64,000 nt of DNA from Platerodrilus igneus (lineage: Eukaryota > Arthropoda > Insecta > Coleoptera > Lycidae): assembly GCA_036346225.1 (NCBI GenBank), contig JARFIW010001178.1, positions 2,484,917 to 2,548,916 of the forward strand. Reading direction: 5' to 3'. Every line of letters starts with the position of its first letter. Position 1 is the first letter of the stretch. A program made the position numbers and the translations under genes. The notes under the pieces are model-generated. The model searched no databases. It saw only the letters and a program-made list of their open reading frames with translations, and was not told the DNA's origin. Below, piece after piece: positions 1 to 11,904 of the stretch.

Positions 1-81
1 TTGACTTGACATGCCCCACCTACATGTGAACATGTCTAGGGCTTATTTAAAAATTTCATTTTCATTAATTTTAGTGGGAAA

Positions 82-372
82 ATGTATTCCGAACCCAAAC
101 AACTTTCAGGATGTCAAGATAGAAAGCGGAAAGCAAAGGCCAAAAAGACACTAAAGCGGATAATAAATTGCTATGTAGTTTTTTTTAAAGAAATCAAACT
201 CTAATTATACCAAACAAACTGATAGCGCTGAACACGGTGAATTGTCCCTTGGAGAAGAACAACAACAACAACTGGGCACTGAACACATTGACATTCTTTC
301 TGAAGAAGAAGAACTAGGCGCTGAACACATTGACCCCTCTTCTGAAGAAGAACAACAACAAAAGTCAGAGTC
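82..372 (+). pseudogene. Possible hAT/ZMYM-like N-terminal fragment
   Basis: A reading frame beginning near 82 encodes a lysine/arginine-rich stretch (SGCQDRKRKAKAKK) followed by an acidic and glutamine-rich segment. This order resembles the N terminus of insect zinc-finger MYM-type 1-like / hAT-derived proteins, which often open with a basic segment around SGxQxRKRK followed by an FF-containing motif. The frame shifts by one base at the T8 run near 180-187 and continues to about 372, where LINE-A copy 1 begins. The acidic part holds two imperfect repeats sharing the core TEHID/AEHID followed by SEEE. No zinc finger or DDE catalytic domain is present in the window, so it is at best a truncated exon. 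The assignment rests on a short basic motif and could be coincidence. Confidence 0.3.
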
Positions 373-730
373 GTGCCTTGTTTCGAGCAAGCCGTATAGT
401 GTTATGCTCCACACATATGCTTTCAGCAAGGTTTTCCTTGTTTCTATGTTTGTTGTCTTTGAACATAGTAGTTGCTTTTTCTTGTTAAATGCAGCACGAC
501 CTTGTGCTAATCTTTATTTTATAACTTTTACACTTTTCCCATCTTACGTTATATGTCTTCCTAAGTAGCAGAAATCCTTAACGTCTTGTATGTTCGCGTT
601 TCATATCTGTATTTTGGTTTTTGACCTATTTTCCCCTCCTTTACATACTAGTACTTTAGTTTAATTTTTTTTAATCTTCATACCGTAATTTTCTGTTAGA
701 ACTATGTTTCCATTTCATTAAGAGTTGCTT

Positions 731-1525
731 CTACTCTTTCTTGCTAGATGCTAATACCACTATATCATCAGCAAATCTATGCATATCAATCCTTTGTCCC
801 TGCATAGTAATTCCAATTGTTTTCCTGCATTTGACAGTATTCACCAACTCTTCGATGCACAAGTTAAAGATTAACGGGGATAGGGCACATCCCTGTCTCA
901 CCCCTTTCCTAATATTTACTTCTCTACGTTCCTGCTCTAATTCTATTAACGCCATTTGCTCTTCCTATAAGCTATGAACTATCCGCCTATCCTTAAAACT
1001 CATTCCAATCCTTTTTAGTATTACGAACGTTTTTTTAGCTTGTCGAATGCTTCTTCCAAATCCACAAACCCTACATACACGCTTTCTCCTGTTTCTATTG
1101 TCTTCTCCATTATTACCCTAAGAGCTAGAATAGCCTCTCGTGTTCACCTATTGCGCCTACAACCTAAATTGATCTTTACCTAGTATTTCTTCAGCTCGTT
1201 TTTCCTTCCGTCTTTGTACAATTCTAGTTAATATTTTTGACACGTGTGCTGTCAAACTTATTGTTGGAAACTTTTCACATCTACCCGCGCCTCTCTTTTT
1301 TGGCATAGTGACTATGATGTAATGTTTGAAGAAGATACGTTCTGTTACTGCTTGTTCAACGGCTTTTAGACTTTCTGCTTGCACCTTATGTATACCCGGT
1401 GGCTTACAATTTTTCAAACCCTTTAATGCCAATTCAAATTCATCTCTAAGTATAGGATATTCCAAATCATCATTTTCAATGTTTGATTCCTGTTCTAATG
1501 CTGTTAGTTCCTCTCCTACATACAA
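731..1525 (-). pseudogene. LINE-A copy 1 reverse transcriptase fragments
   Basis: Two minus-strand pieces carry reverse transcriptase motifs. The piece at 1157-1525 has the region before the fingers, with SLTAHVSK and the GKDQF motif. The piece at 731-955 has QGCALSPLIFN and the catalytic box FADDIVVLA, which supplies the metal-binding aspartates. The stretch between them corresponds to the motif-A region of copy 2 (VDLEKAFDNV) and is frame-shifted here. The enzyme would have copied the element's own RNA at the nicked target site. The frame is dead. Confidence 0.85.
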
Positions 1526-1792
1526 ATTCCGTATATATTCTTACGATCTAACCACTTTCTCTACATTTTCTGCTTCCGCGTCCTTTATATTTCTGCTATG
1601 CCGTTTTATCCCCCTAAAATTCATTCTAATTAATTTGTATGCTTCGTTTATCTTTCCTATTTCCATCTTAGTTTGTTTTCCTGCATTTGTGAATAATTTC
1701 CCATTATATGGCTTTGTATCTCTGTTTTCCTGCTTCGTATTGTCTGTTTTTGTATTTTCGTCTTTCTTCTATTAAATTCAGGATATCCTTTA

Positions 1793-2310
1793 TTATCCAT
1801 GGTTTCTTTGTTCTTTTACGCATCTTAGTAAATCTTCGATATCTTTGTAGATCGCTTCTACTTCTTCCTCACTGTAACTAGAGGTGGCCATGTATACTTG
1901 TATTATTACTGTATTTACTGGTTTAGACTCTAATCTAACCATGAGTACTCTTTCGTTCTGTCGTAAGTAGTTTTCTACACAGCGTTCTATCTTTTTTCGC
2001 ATAACTATACCCACAACCGAATTTTCCTCCTCTGATCCTGTATGAATTACCCTAAAGTCTCATCTCCAAAAATCCCCCGCCTCTGGCCACCGAAAATCGC
2101 TAATACCTACTATGTCTAAAGCTAACATATCCATTTCAATTTCCAAGTTCTCTAGTTTACCTACTTGCTTTATTCTTCTAGCATTATACGCTTCGACTCG
2201 CAAAATGTTCCCGGTTCTTCTTTTAAACTTTTCGATCACATCCTTCGAAGTTGTCCCCTTCCGGAGAGCCGAATAGGGGACTATTTTAACTCAGGAAACT
2301 TTTACTCCAG
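1793..2310 (-). pseudogene. LINE-A copy 1 endonuclease fragment
   Basis: The minus strand at 1793-2014 encodes GIVMRKKIERCVENYLRQNE and a stretch ending in CVKEQRNHG, matching the middle of the APE-like endonuclease of copy 2. Upstream, to about 2310, the nucleotide sequence still matches the N-terminal part of the copy 2 endonuclease, but the frame is lost. The expected NAVVGEG-containing second half is absent, so an internal deletion joins the endonuclease to the linker and RT region. The fragment is not functional. Confidence 0.75.
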
Positions 2311-2400
2311 AAGATGCCATCATCTTAAATAACAATTTATGTGCGTTGTGTACTTGGAAGGTAATGTGGTGGTTTTACGTGCTACTCTAAGCTGCTGTCC

Positions 2401-3504
2401 TCTTTCGGGAATAATATTGTATTAAAATTGATTTAGTTGACGTAGCAAGTAGGAAGCGTTGTTTGATTTGTTTACACGTAGAAGTAGAATTTTGTAAAAA
2501 GACGCTCTCATTCACTAGAAGGACACCATTATTAAAATTCCCTCGGTATTTATTATCCATAGGGAATCCAGACGAAATTGGCGCCCATAAACTTGACAAA
2601 CTGAAAACTTTACAAAGCAAGTGTTGTTAGCAACGTAGCTTGAAATTACACCAAGGTAAATTTTAGATCATTATTCTATTTTATTTAGTTTTCTGCCATT
2701 TATTGCTATAGGAACCCACTCCCGCATCACTGTAGTTAGCCTATGCGTCCTTATTTTGTTACGGGATTTCTGTCCGTTTTAGGCTATTACAAATTTAATA
2801 ACTTAACCCTTCAAACACCCGTAATAAGACTTAAGAAAGAAACTGCTGGAAAAGGGAATTATAATTCATACGATTGTAAAACCAATTGTTCGTCCAAGAG
2901 TAAAATTGGCTATTTTAGATGTACTTAAAAACAATTTGTAAATTGATTGCCATCAACGTACCAGGGTGGGGAGGTTGCTAGAGCACTTGATTTATTATTC
3001 TAATACTCTTTTTTTTCTTGATTATCAAAACGACATTGAGTGCTTTATATATTCGGACGCTTGTCAAATAAAATTAAAAACATCTGACGACGGTATAAAC
3101 TTTTATAACAGGCGTAATTTTCATTACAGAAGATAGAGTTATACGCATTAGCTGAAGTAATTGTTAAAGTTTGTTATTAACGCAATGTAATGATTGAATG
3201 GTACAAAACAAAACAATAAAATTGAAGCGTTGTTTTGGGTAAACTTAATTCTTAATTTTTAAACTTTTCCAGTTCAGCAACTGAATTAAATAACAGTAAA
3301 AACTTGTTAAGAGTAATTCAAACACTAGAATCTGAAGAATACAAGAGGTGGATTTATTAAAATTTGGTGCCTTTTATTCCTTTCAATTATATTTGAATCT
3401 GGCGCTATTTACGTTAGTTAGGACACCTACCACTTGGAGCTCTTAATGTAAACAATAATTGCATAAAAAGCTTGACATTGTCAACTATTTTATATTAGTT
3501 TGTT
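2401..3504. other. Unannotated AT-rich spacer
   Basis: I see no coding region, RNA gene or recognisable element between LINE-A copies 1 and 2. Only short unconvincing frames are present (for example 2743-2928 on the plus strand). Confidence 0.6.
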
Positions 3505-3789
3505 TATGATGGTCCATTTCGAATGGACCTGCACCTTGCCGAAGTTCTAGATTACTAGAACAGGTGAAATGGCTTGCGTGTTCTAACGAGCTAAAGAGCC
3601 AAACTACAGGTCCAACTAAAGTAGTAGGGTCGTTAGCGAGGAACCAGACTAAGAAAGGTCCCCGAAAGAGGGCAGCGGCTCTCGGTATTTAGATTGGCAG
3701 TCTAAAACACGCTACCCCGATGTGGAAGGCAACGGGAAACCAACACATTACCTCCCAAGTACACAGCGTACCTAAATTATAATAAAATT

Positions 3790-4682
3790 ATGTCATTCTC
3801 TAGGGTAAAAAACTTCGAAGTTAAAATAGTCCCCCATTCGGATCTCCGGGAGGGAACTACTTCGGAGGATGCGATGGGAAGGCCCAGAATAAGAGTCGGG
3901 AACATTTTGCGAGTCGGAGCGTGGAACGTTAGAAGCATGAAGCAAGTAGGTAAGCTAAGGAACATAAAAGTCGAAATGAATAGGTTAGCACTAGACATGG
4001 TAGGGATCAGCGAAGTTCGGTGGCCAGAGGCGGGGGATTTTTTGAGTGGAGACTTCAGGGTAATTCATATAAGAGTAGAGGAAGGAAATTTGGGTGTGGG
4101 GATAGTTATGCGGAAAAAGATAGGACAACGTGTAGAAAACTACTTACAAAAAAACGATAGAGTAATTATGGTTAGATTAGAATCCAAACCAGTAAATACA
4201 GTAATGATACAAGTATACATGCCCACCTCCAGTCACAGTGAGGAAGTAGTAGAAGCGATCTACAAAGATATCAAAGACATACTAAGATACGTAAAGAACA
4301 TGAAAATTTAATAATTGCGGGGGATTTTAATGCAGTGGTAGATGAGGGTAGGGAAGGAGTGGTAGCAGGTTTATTTGGTTTAGGCACGAGAAACGACAGG
4401 GAAAAAAGGTTGGTAGATTTTTGCGACAAAAATAATTTAACCATCATAAACACATTATTTCAACATCATGCTAGAAGATAATACAGGTGGATGACGCCAG
4501 GAGATCTAGGAAGATATCAAATAGATTACATTCTTGTTAGACAACAGTTTAGGAATCAAGTAAAAAACTGTAGAAGCTACCCAGAAGCAGATATAGACAC
4601 TGACCACAACATCGTAATTATGAAGACCGCACTTAAATTTAAAAATTTTAAAAAGGAAACGGAAAAATGCACTTTGACTTAG
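3790..4682 (+). pseudogene. LINE-A copy 2 APE-like endonuclease
   Basis: The frame opens at 3790 (MSFSRVKNFEVKIV) and carries GAWNVRSM, GISEVRW, GIVMRKK and VYMPTS, the N-terminal half of an exonuclease/endonuclease/phosphatase domain. A frame change near 4311 leads to AGDFNAVVDEG. A TAA in ARR*YRW near 4480 follows, and then GRYQIDYILV and DTDHNIVI, which is the C-terminal catalytic DH motif. The enzyme nicks target DNA to prime reverse transcription. The conserved E in SEVRW, the D and N in GDFN and the DH are all visible, so catalytic residues survive although the frame does not. Confidence 0.85.
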
Positions 4683-6360
4683 AGAAACTAAAAGATAAAG
4701 ATATTCAAGAAAGATTCGAAAAAAAGTCAAATGAATCGTTGAAAGATATCGGGAAAATATCGGATACTAGAGAAGTAGAAACAGGATGGAATAACATTAA
4801 ATCCAGCCTAGACATGGCGGTCAGAGGTTATACACAAAAAGAAAATAAGAAACCATGGATATCCTGAATTTAATAGAAGAAAGACGAATAAACAAAAATA
4901 AATCAGACGAAACAAGAAAACAAAGACAAAGCCATAAAATGGAAAATTATTCGCAAATGCAGGAAAGCTAAAGAACAATGGATTGATGAAAAGTCCAAAG
5001 AGATACAAACTAAGATGGAAGTAGGAAAGACAGATGAGGCATACAAACTAATTAGAATCAATTTTAGGGATATAAAAACGTATAGCAAAAATATAAGGGA
5101 CGCTGGAGGAAACGTCATTATAGAAAATGTAGAGAAAGTGGGTAGATGGCAAGAATATATAGGGAATTTATATGCAGGAGAAGAACTAACTGCATTAGAA
5201 AAGGAATCAGACATTGAAAATGATGACTTGGGATATCCTATACTTAGAAATGAGTTTGAATTAGCATTAACGGGTCTGAAAAATCGTAAGGTGCCGGGTA
5301 CAGATAAGGTGCAAGCAGAAACTCTAAAAGCCGCTGGACAAGCAGTAACAGAACGTCTCTTCCAACTTGTAAGCTATATGTATGAGACAGGCGAGATACC
5401 CAAAGATTTCAAACGTAACATCATAGTAACTATACCAAAAAAGAAAGGCACGGATAGATGTGAAAATTTTCGAACAATAAGTTTGACAGCACACCTATCA
5501 AAAAGATTAACTAGAATTGTACAAAGACAAATGGAAAAACGAGCTGAAGAAATACTAGGAGAAGACCAATTTGGATTTAGGCGAAACAGGGGAACACGAT
5601 AGGCTATTCTAGCTCTGAGAGTGATAATGGAGAAAATAATAGAAAAAGGAGAAAGTGTGTATATGGGGTTTGTAGATCTGGAAAAAGCATTCGACAATGT
5701 AAAATGGAAAAATATGTTCGAAATACTCGAAAAGATTGGAATGAGTTATAGGGATAGACGAATAGTACATAGTTCATACAAAGAGCAAACAGCAGTAATA
5801 GAATTAGAGCAGGAACGTAGAGAAGTAAACATTAGGAAAGGGGTGAAAAAGGGATGTGCCCTATCCCCATTAATTTTTAACTTGTACATTGAAGAGGCAA
5901 TGAATACTGTCAAATGCAGGAAGGCATTTGGAATTACTATGCAGGGACAAAAAATTGATATGTTTAGATTTGCAGATGATATAGCGGTATTAGCATCTAG
6001 CAAGGAAGAGTTAGAAGCTGCTCTTAATGAAATGGAAACGGTTCTAACAGAGAGATACGGTATGAAAATTAACAAAACTAAAATAAAGTACTAGTATGCA
6101 AAGGAGGGGAAAATAAATCAAAAACAAGAATACAAATATGTAACACAAACTTACAAGAGGTTAAGGATTTCTGCTACCTAGGAAGCCAAATAACGCAAGA
6201 TAGGAAAAGCGCAAAAAGTATAAAACAAAGATTAGCACAAGGTCATGCTTCATTTAACAAGAAAAAGCAACTACTGTGTTCAAAGACAACAAACATAGAA
6301 ACAAGGAAAAGATTGCTTAAAACATATGTGTGGAGCAAAGAACTGTACGGCTGAGAAGCC
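4667..6360 (+). pseudogene. LINE-A copy 2 reverse transcriptase
   Basis: A linker (4667-4867) leads into the RT. 5015-5602 contains KVPGTDKVQAE, IVTIPKKKGTDRC and EDQFGFR. It ends in an in-frame TAG at 5600-5602, immediately after GTR, where the family usually has GTRE. 5621-6094 continues with VDLEKAFDNV (motif A), KGCALSPLIFNLYIEE and the catalytic FADDIAVLASS. A shift near 6085-6095 breaks the next conserved segment (VLVCK in copy 4). The domain order is fingers, palm and thumb, as in non-LTR RTs. At least four lesions make it a pseudogene, but every catalytic aspartate is still encoded. Confidence 0.88.
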
Positions 6361-6646
6361 TGGACAGTAGGAGAAGCGGACAAGAAAAGGGCAGAAGCCT
6401 TTGAAATGGACAGACAAAGCTAAGAAGGAAGAGGTACTGAAAATGATAGGGGAAGAAATAAATATGTGGAAAACGATAAAAAATAGGAGAGATAGGATGA
6501 TAGGCCGCATACTACGGCATGAGGGAATAGTGCGGAATATATTAGAAACAGAGATAGGAAAAAAGAGAAGTAGAGTTAGACCTAGGTTACACTGCTGCAC
6601 ACAGATAGTAAAAGATATAGGCTGTAGGAATTTCAGGGAAGTGTAG
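6361..6646 (+). pseudogene. LINE-A copy 2 C-terminal segment
   Basis: After the RT, the frame at 6401-6646 encodes KKEEVLKMIGEE and DRMIGRILRHEGIVRNILE. This matches the C-terminal tail found downstream of the RT in many insect APE-type LINEs, where tryptophan and histidine residues near RILRH are conserved. The function of the tail is not known. It ends at the TAG near 6646, just inside the first 3' tail repeat. Confidence 0.7.
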
Positions 6647-7785
6647 GCTAGCTCAGAATAGAAATGGAGGTATGCATCCAACCAGTCCCAAGATGGATAA
6701 ATTAATGACGAAGAAAGTAACTGTACTTAAACATGATGATTATTATAAGCAACTACTAGTATTGGTTGGGAAATATTCTCGAATAATGTTATTTGTGCGA
6801 AAGGATTTACTGGAAAATTATTCATTCGGCTAAGTCTATGTATAAGGGGATCTTGGCAGCCACAGGCTGCTTAACCCCCTTCACTGAATCTCGGTGCAAT
6901 AGAGCATAAAATTAGAAAACAAAAGAAGGGGAACCGAGCTGTATACAGGTTGTATGAGAATTTCAGGGAACTTTGTAGTCTAGCTCAGAATATAAATAAG
7001 TGCAGGTACGTGTCCAACCAGTTTTGAGACGGAAAACCTAATGACGAAAAAATAAGAACAGATAAATCTGATGATTATTATAAACAACTAGTTGTTGGTT
7101 GTGAAATATCTACAACTAATGTTGAATGTGCGAAAAGATATATTGGAAAAATATTAAATCAGTAAATGTTCAAGTGATGGGGGAACTTGGCAGCCACAGG
7201 CTGCTTACCTCCCTTCACAACCACTGAGTGTCAGAGAAATAGGGTATATAATTGTAAAACAATAGAATCGACCAAACTGCATCTAACAAGAAGGAACAGC
7301 GCCTATGATGAAAGACAACAAACATAAAATCAAGAAGAAAATTATTGAAAGCACATGTATGGAGCACAGCACAGTATGCCTATGAAATACGGGCAGTAGG
7401 AAAAGTAGATAGAAAAACGGTAGCAGCCTTTTGGAATGTTGTGTTTCAGATGTATGAGGAAGATAGCATGAACAGACAAAGTTAATAACAAATAGGTTAT
7501 ACAAATGTAGGTGAACAAGGATATCTGTGGGAAAAAATAGGAGAAATAGAAGGGAAGAATACCTTCTAAGTCATTTTTGAGGAATAGTATGGGATATATT
7601 ACAAGCAGAGATAGGAAAAAGGAGGTTGATGTAGATCTAGATCAGATGTGATAGATGCAGACTGTGCAAATTTCAGGCAAATGTGTAGGTTAGGTCAGAA
7701 TAGGGAACAATGATGGTACGCGTCTAACCAGTTCCAGGACTAAAGACCTAATGATGCTGATGTTTATGATGGTGTGATCTGCTAG
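6627..7785 (+). repeat. LINE-A triplicated 3' module
   Basis: Three related tail blocks lie in the same orientation at about 6627-6765, 6958-7090 and 7665-7785. Each runs from an AATTTCAGG core through GTCCAACCAGTT-like sequence to a GATGATTATTAT end. The linkers at 6845-6890 and 7185-7222 share a hairpin, GCAGCC-ACA-GGCTGC, next to a pyrimidine run. The segment at 7260-7510 repeats the RT C-terminal coding region in decayed form. Copy 4 on the minus strand (32100-33240) has the same order, so this composite 3' end appears to belong to the family and not to one accidental rearrangement. Confidence 0.7.
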
Positions 7786-8169
7786 CGATTTAACCTGACG
7801 TGTACTGATAAGCCACGGCAGATATTAAAATAAAATTAGTACCGCATAGAACACCACTTGGCGATAGTAAAGTACGGAATATAGTACTAAAATATGCGCA
7901 CGAGTGAAATGAAACGTGATAGTGCAGCGAAAAAACAGGAAGAAGCAAACAAAAGTGTGAAATAACGACGAGGTAGTAAGGTTAAGTAGAATAGTAATCG
8001 ACAGGTCAAACTAAATTATAACCCTACCATACCAGTAAAGTAGTGAGAACAAAATTAAACTAAATTATAGTCCTGCCCATTAATAAAGGAATGATAGCCA
8101 AACAGGAATCGACGTATAGACTAACCGTAGCAATAGAGAAATAGACATATTATACCGCGTATTTCCGAG

Positions 8170-8740
8170 GGTAGAACCGAATACAGCTATAAGCTCGAAC
8201 GTAATACATGAGCGGAAATAGAGAAAGATCGAATAGCACGGAAAGCATAGCGGAATATTTTAAATGGAAAAGAAAAGAAGGAACGCCGGAGGAAATTGAG
8301 AAACAGAAAGAGGAAAGGGAACTACAAATTTGCCAAAAGAGTGCGAAAATAGTAATATACCCGGCAAAACAGAAACAAAAAGATTAACAGAGTGTCAAGA
8401 AAAGATAATCGAAGACAATAAGGAAGCAGTCATTCAGAAATTAAAGGAAAAGAAAAGGAAACTTAAACAGGAATTTAATAAGAAACACGGGAAAGCAAGA
8501 AAAGAGACAAAAGAGGAATTTGGTAAATTAAAAGAGGATAATGAAAAAGCGAAGATAGAATGATAAAAATGGCAGAAGGATGGAAAAAAGAAAAAGTGAA
8601 AAAAAAGAGAAATAATAACATAACTATAAAAGAGCTAAAGGTAAATAAGAACGAGGTGGGAAAGGAGAATAAAGAAAATGGGATGTTAGTTGAGATAGAA
8701 CAATTTTTATGACAAAAATTGAATGTCGTAGTCAAGATCA
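8170..8740 (+). pseudogene. LINE-B ORF1-like coiled-coil region
   Basis: Charged frames at 8330-8563 and around it encode repeated K/E/R-rich sequence (for example KLKEKKRKLKQEF) that would form a coiled coil. Position upstream of an endonuclease fits a LINE ORF1, an RNA-binding protein. No zinc knuckle or RRM motif is visible. The composition alone could arise from A-rich DNA, so this call depends on the neighbouring endonuclease. Confidence 0.4.
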
Positions 8741-9169
8741 AATATTAATACAACATTAGTAGCAGAAAGCACGCCACCAGACGGATAAAATTACACACAT
8801 GCGAGAAATAAACGGATTATGGGGAGGAAAGTTATGTTAACGGTAACCAAAATCTTTATAGATAACGACCCGACCTTTAAAGAAAGGGAAATACAAAGAA
8901 ACCTAAGAGAAAGAGAAAGAGAAGAAAGAGAGGAAATAGAGAAGGGAAGGAAAACAAAAGTTGGATACAGATCGTTAATAGTAGAGCCGGAAAAATACGA
9001 ATAGGACCTGAACATACAACAGATAAGAAAAGTACAGTAAAAAAACTGATAGAGACTAAGGGACGGCGAATTTCTGCACAAACTGAACAGGCAAGAAATA
9101 TGAAAACGAATAAGAACAAGATAAGACACATAAAAATGGAACAGGGAAGGAAAAATATTGGGAATAAGA

Positions 9170-9840
9170 AAGAAATAATAAGAATAGGAACATGGAACGT
9201 GCAGGGACTAAATGGAAAGGAAGCGGCGATAATAGATGAAATGAAACAGAAGGAATAAGGTATTGTAGAGCTGAAAGATGGGTATTAGCTACGGTGGTCA
9301 GAGGTGGAGAAACAAGGTATACGTGCAGAAGAAGTAAGACATAGAAAAACCAGAAAGAATAAAGGATGTAATAATGGAAGAATAGAGAAACGAGAGACAT
9401 CAGTACAGGCAACGATAAACAAAAGGATGTGGAATATGCTCATAGCAAATGCACTAAACGATAATGCAAAAAAAAAAGAAAGATGAATTTTTAGGGGTTG
9501 CAAAAGAACTAGATAAAGGAGAGAAATATAATAGTAATGGGGATATGAATTGTAGAGTAGGTAACAAAAACAAAGGGAACGAAAAATACATAGGAAACTT
9601 TAGAGAAAGTATAAGGAATGAGAATGGAAAAAGATACTAGAAATACGTATAGCTAAATGATTTAGTGATAGCAAATAAGAAATTCGAACACAGATATACA
9701 TAAATACACAAGGGAGGTCAAATCAATAAATGAAAAATCAATTATCAACCATTTGTTAATGAATTCGAGAAACTGGCAAAGAATTAAAGATGTAAAGTAC
9801 TAAGGCACGCTAAACTCGGGAGTGACCACTACCTGGTGAG
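9170..9840 (+). pseudogene. LINE-B endonuclease remnant
   Basis: Around 9180 the sequence encodes IGTWNVQGLNGKEAAIIDEM, the N-terminal TWNVxGL motif of APE-like endonucleases. Near 9525-9560 it encodes GDMNCRVGN, the GDxNxxVG motif. Near 9600-9690 a NENGK segment and LVIANKKFEH follow the family pattern, and at 9720-9840 KSIINHLLMNSRNW and a SDH-like end can be traced. Stops and shifts separate every block. This is clearly old. Confidence 0.65.
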
Positions 9841-10590
9841 AATGGAAATGTATATAGAAAAAACTAAGAAGCTAGGAAAAAGAGAGAAGATAATTACAGA
9901 AAAAGTAAAAAGCAACGCGCTGAAAATATGAAAATCAGAAAAGCAAACCAAGATAATAAAAAGAGAGAGGATGGAAGAGGAAGGTGGCGATCAAGAAATA
10001 GAGGAGAAATGGAGATAGTTCAAAGAAAATATAACAACAGTAGCCAGAGAAAGTTGCGGGATAACGAGCATCTCGAACATAAAAACAAAAAAAGCAAGTA
10101 GTGGACGAAGGAAGTGAAACAAAATAAGGGAAAAGAAAGAGGAATGGAAAAAATACGTGCAGACAAGGGTTGAAGACTTCAATACCTACAGAAAGGTAAG
10201 GAATGAGCCAAAAATATTGATCACGCATGAGAAGCAGAGAGAATGGGACAGTTTGGAAAAATAATGAGTAAAAATTATAAAAAAAAACCAGAAATTATTC
10301 TACAACCACATAAAACAGCTTAGAATGGACAAGGAGCCGAAGCAATTGGCAAAAAAAGACAAAAACAGCCAGGTGGCGATAAAAGAAAAGAAAATAATAA
10401 CAAGGTGGGAACAAAACTTTGAGTAACTACTAACCACAAAACGGTAGCAGAAAAAAAAGAAATTGAAACAACGGAAAAAGAAGATGCAAAAATAGAAAAA
10501 ATCACAGAAGAGGAAATGAAACCAGTAATAAATAAGTTAAAACTAGGAGGTGCATGAAGATAGGGCAACAGCAGAAACGATTTAGCAGTC

Positions 10591-11055
10591 TACATTTTGA
10601 ACAAGATTGAAGAAAATGAGAACTTCCTAGAAAATTTTATGTTTTCAAATGAGGCGACTTTTTACGTAAGTGGATTTGTCAACCGACACAACTGTAGGAT
10701 TTGGAGGTCTGGGTCAACGCATGAATTCATAGAACATCAGCGAGACTCTCCCAAAGTCAATGTTTGGTGTGAATTGATGCATGATCGTATCGTAGGACCT
10801 TTCATCTTTGCAGAGAAGACAATTAATGGGGATATTTATTATGAAATGCTTGAACTATACGTTTTCCCACAAATAGATGATATCGAACTAGAAAAGGGGT
10901 CGATTGTCTTCCAACAAGACGGCGCGCCACCTCACTATAGGAACCGTGTCCGTGATGCGTTGAACTTGCGTTTTCCTGACAGGTGGATTGGTAGACGTGG
11001 GTCGATTGCATGGCCACTAAGGAGCCCAGATCTGACTCCACTAGATTTCTTTTTT
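10591..11055 (+). pseudogene. Mariner-type transposase, central part
   Basis: The frame from about 10597 encodes FSNEATFYVSGFVNRHNCRIW, then QQDGAPPHY and SPDLTPLDFFF, the three blocks of an IS630/Tc1/mariner DDE/D domain. It belongs to the insect group often annotated with DUF4817. The first catalytic residue is Asn where FSDEATF is usual, so it would be inactive. There are 36 residues between the second and third catalytic aspartates. The N terminus is missing. Coding sequence stops at a T run near 11055, where Gypsy-1 LTR sequence begins. The C terminus resumes at 20376. Confidence 0.85.
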
Positions 11056-11904
11056 TGTCTTTTATACTTCAATATTCCAACACCATCTTGTATATTATGC
11101 CTTCCTACAATTAGTACGCTTGTCAATAATTTCATTTAAACCCATTTGCTGCGAATTAGAAAGTTTCCGCGATAAGTTACACCGTCCGTACCATGTTTTA
11201 GGTGTTCGTTAACTTGATGCACGACTTAGTCGACTTTAGGCCTAGTTAACAGTTATTTTCTTCGGTTTTGCGTTTGTTGAGATTCTTGTGTACCACAGCT
11301 TGAAGTATTTTGATTTTTTTCTCTATCTAGCATTCTTGTTGTTCCCTGGTTTAATTTGAGGCTTGACACTTTTGTCGATTACTGTTGGATTTCTTTTCCT
11401 TACTTTTGGTTTTCTGTAAGACATCAGTGGTCTTTTGAGGTTGAAGACAGTTTTGCTTCTTTGCTGAAGAAGCATCCGTCCTTTGACTACTTTGACAGTG
11501 TTGACGCCGTTCTATCTTTGTCCTCAGTCATTGCTACTACCTACCTATCTTTCCCTGTGGTCCTTTTCACTTTTGGTTATGTCCGGTATTTTGGTTCTTC
11601 GAATGGGATGAGAACTCTTTTTTTTATTTTGGAGTGTTTTTTTTTTTTTTAATTCGTTAAGCGTATTTTTTTGTTTTGTTTTGATTCTTCCTATTATGAT
11701 ATTTTTCCTTCGAGCCGGATATCAGGTAATTTTTTTGTTTTTGTTTAATTTACTTAAGCAAATTTTTTTGTTCGTTTGGTTTTTTTTTGTACTGAGTATG
11801 GTACTGTCCACTCCCTTACTTTTGTTTTCCTACTGAGTATGGTACTGTCCACTCCCTTACTTTTGTTTTCCTACCCCGACCTTTCAATTTTGCTGGGGGG
11901 GATT
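11056..11904 (+). repeat. Gypsy-1 truncated leading unit
   Basis: 11056-11218 matches positions about 50-250 of the LTR (compare 11955-12145 and 17025-17205). It has lost the LTR's first bases and a small internal piece. At 11219 it switches directly to the 3' end of the internal region (11219-11904), which matches 16343-16976. This looks like a tandem element whose first unit collapsed by deletion. Confidence 0.7.
11356..11652 (+). other. Open frame upstream of the LTR, conserved in two units
   Basis: A frame encoding RLDTFVDYCWISFPYFWFS and HPSFDYFDSVDAVL is present here and again at 16406-16777, with only a few amino-acid changes. It sits just before the polypurine tract in both units. 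It is rich in F, S and L and has no domain I recognise. Conservation may only reflect recent tandem duplication, so coding status is doubtful. Confidence 0.3.

Larger units (their letters stand above)
375..2400 (-). mobile_element. LINE-A copy 1, APE-type non-LTR retrotransposon, degraded
   Basis: Read on the minus strand, this segment matches LINE-A copy 2 (3505-7785) in order: 5' UTR, endonuclease, reverse transcriptase and the start of the 3' part. It ends in the 5' UTR near 2400, where the CTGCTGTCCTCTTTCGGG segment gives way to unrelated DNA. At the other end it stops near 375, so the 3' module is missing. The reading frame is broken into fragments by stops and shifts. The clade is not certain. 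The endonuclease is of the type often labelled craniofacial-development-protein-2-like in insect genomes, which is typical of RTE-like elements. Confidence 0.85.
3505..7785 (+). mobile_element. LINE-A copy 2, most complete copy
   Basis: This is the longest LINE-A copy. Its 5' UTR (about 3505-3789) is shared with copies 3 and 4 on the minus strand. It includes the AGATTACTAGAAC segment and a conserved block ending in ACCTCCCAAGTACACAGCG. Then follow endonuclease, linker, reverse transcriptase, and a C-terminal segment with the RILRHEGIVRN motif typical of these LINEs. The 3' part is unusual: the tail sequence around AATTTCAGG...ATGATGATTATTATAA occurs three times (near 6627, 6958 and 7670), separated by linkers. 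The frame is broken by stops and shifts, so the copy is inactive. It probably belongs to the RTE-like group, but the clade is not proven. Confidence 0.88.
7790..10590 (+). mobile_element. LINE-B, old degraded APE-type LINE
   Basis: This long, A-rich plus-strand segment has many stops but keeps recognisable pieces of a second LINE family. They are a lysine/glutamate-rich ORF1-like region, endonuclease motifs and a linker leading toward an RT. It stops near 10590 where mariner coding sequence begins, so the RT itself is missing. Its motifs differ from LINE-A, so it is a separate family. Confidence 0.6.

Noticed and set aside
8475..10568. Long minus-strand frames rich in F, L and S
   Set aside because: They are the antisense of the A-rich LINE-B; the plus strand carries the recognisable endonuclease motifs.
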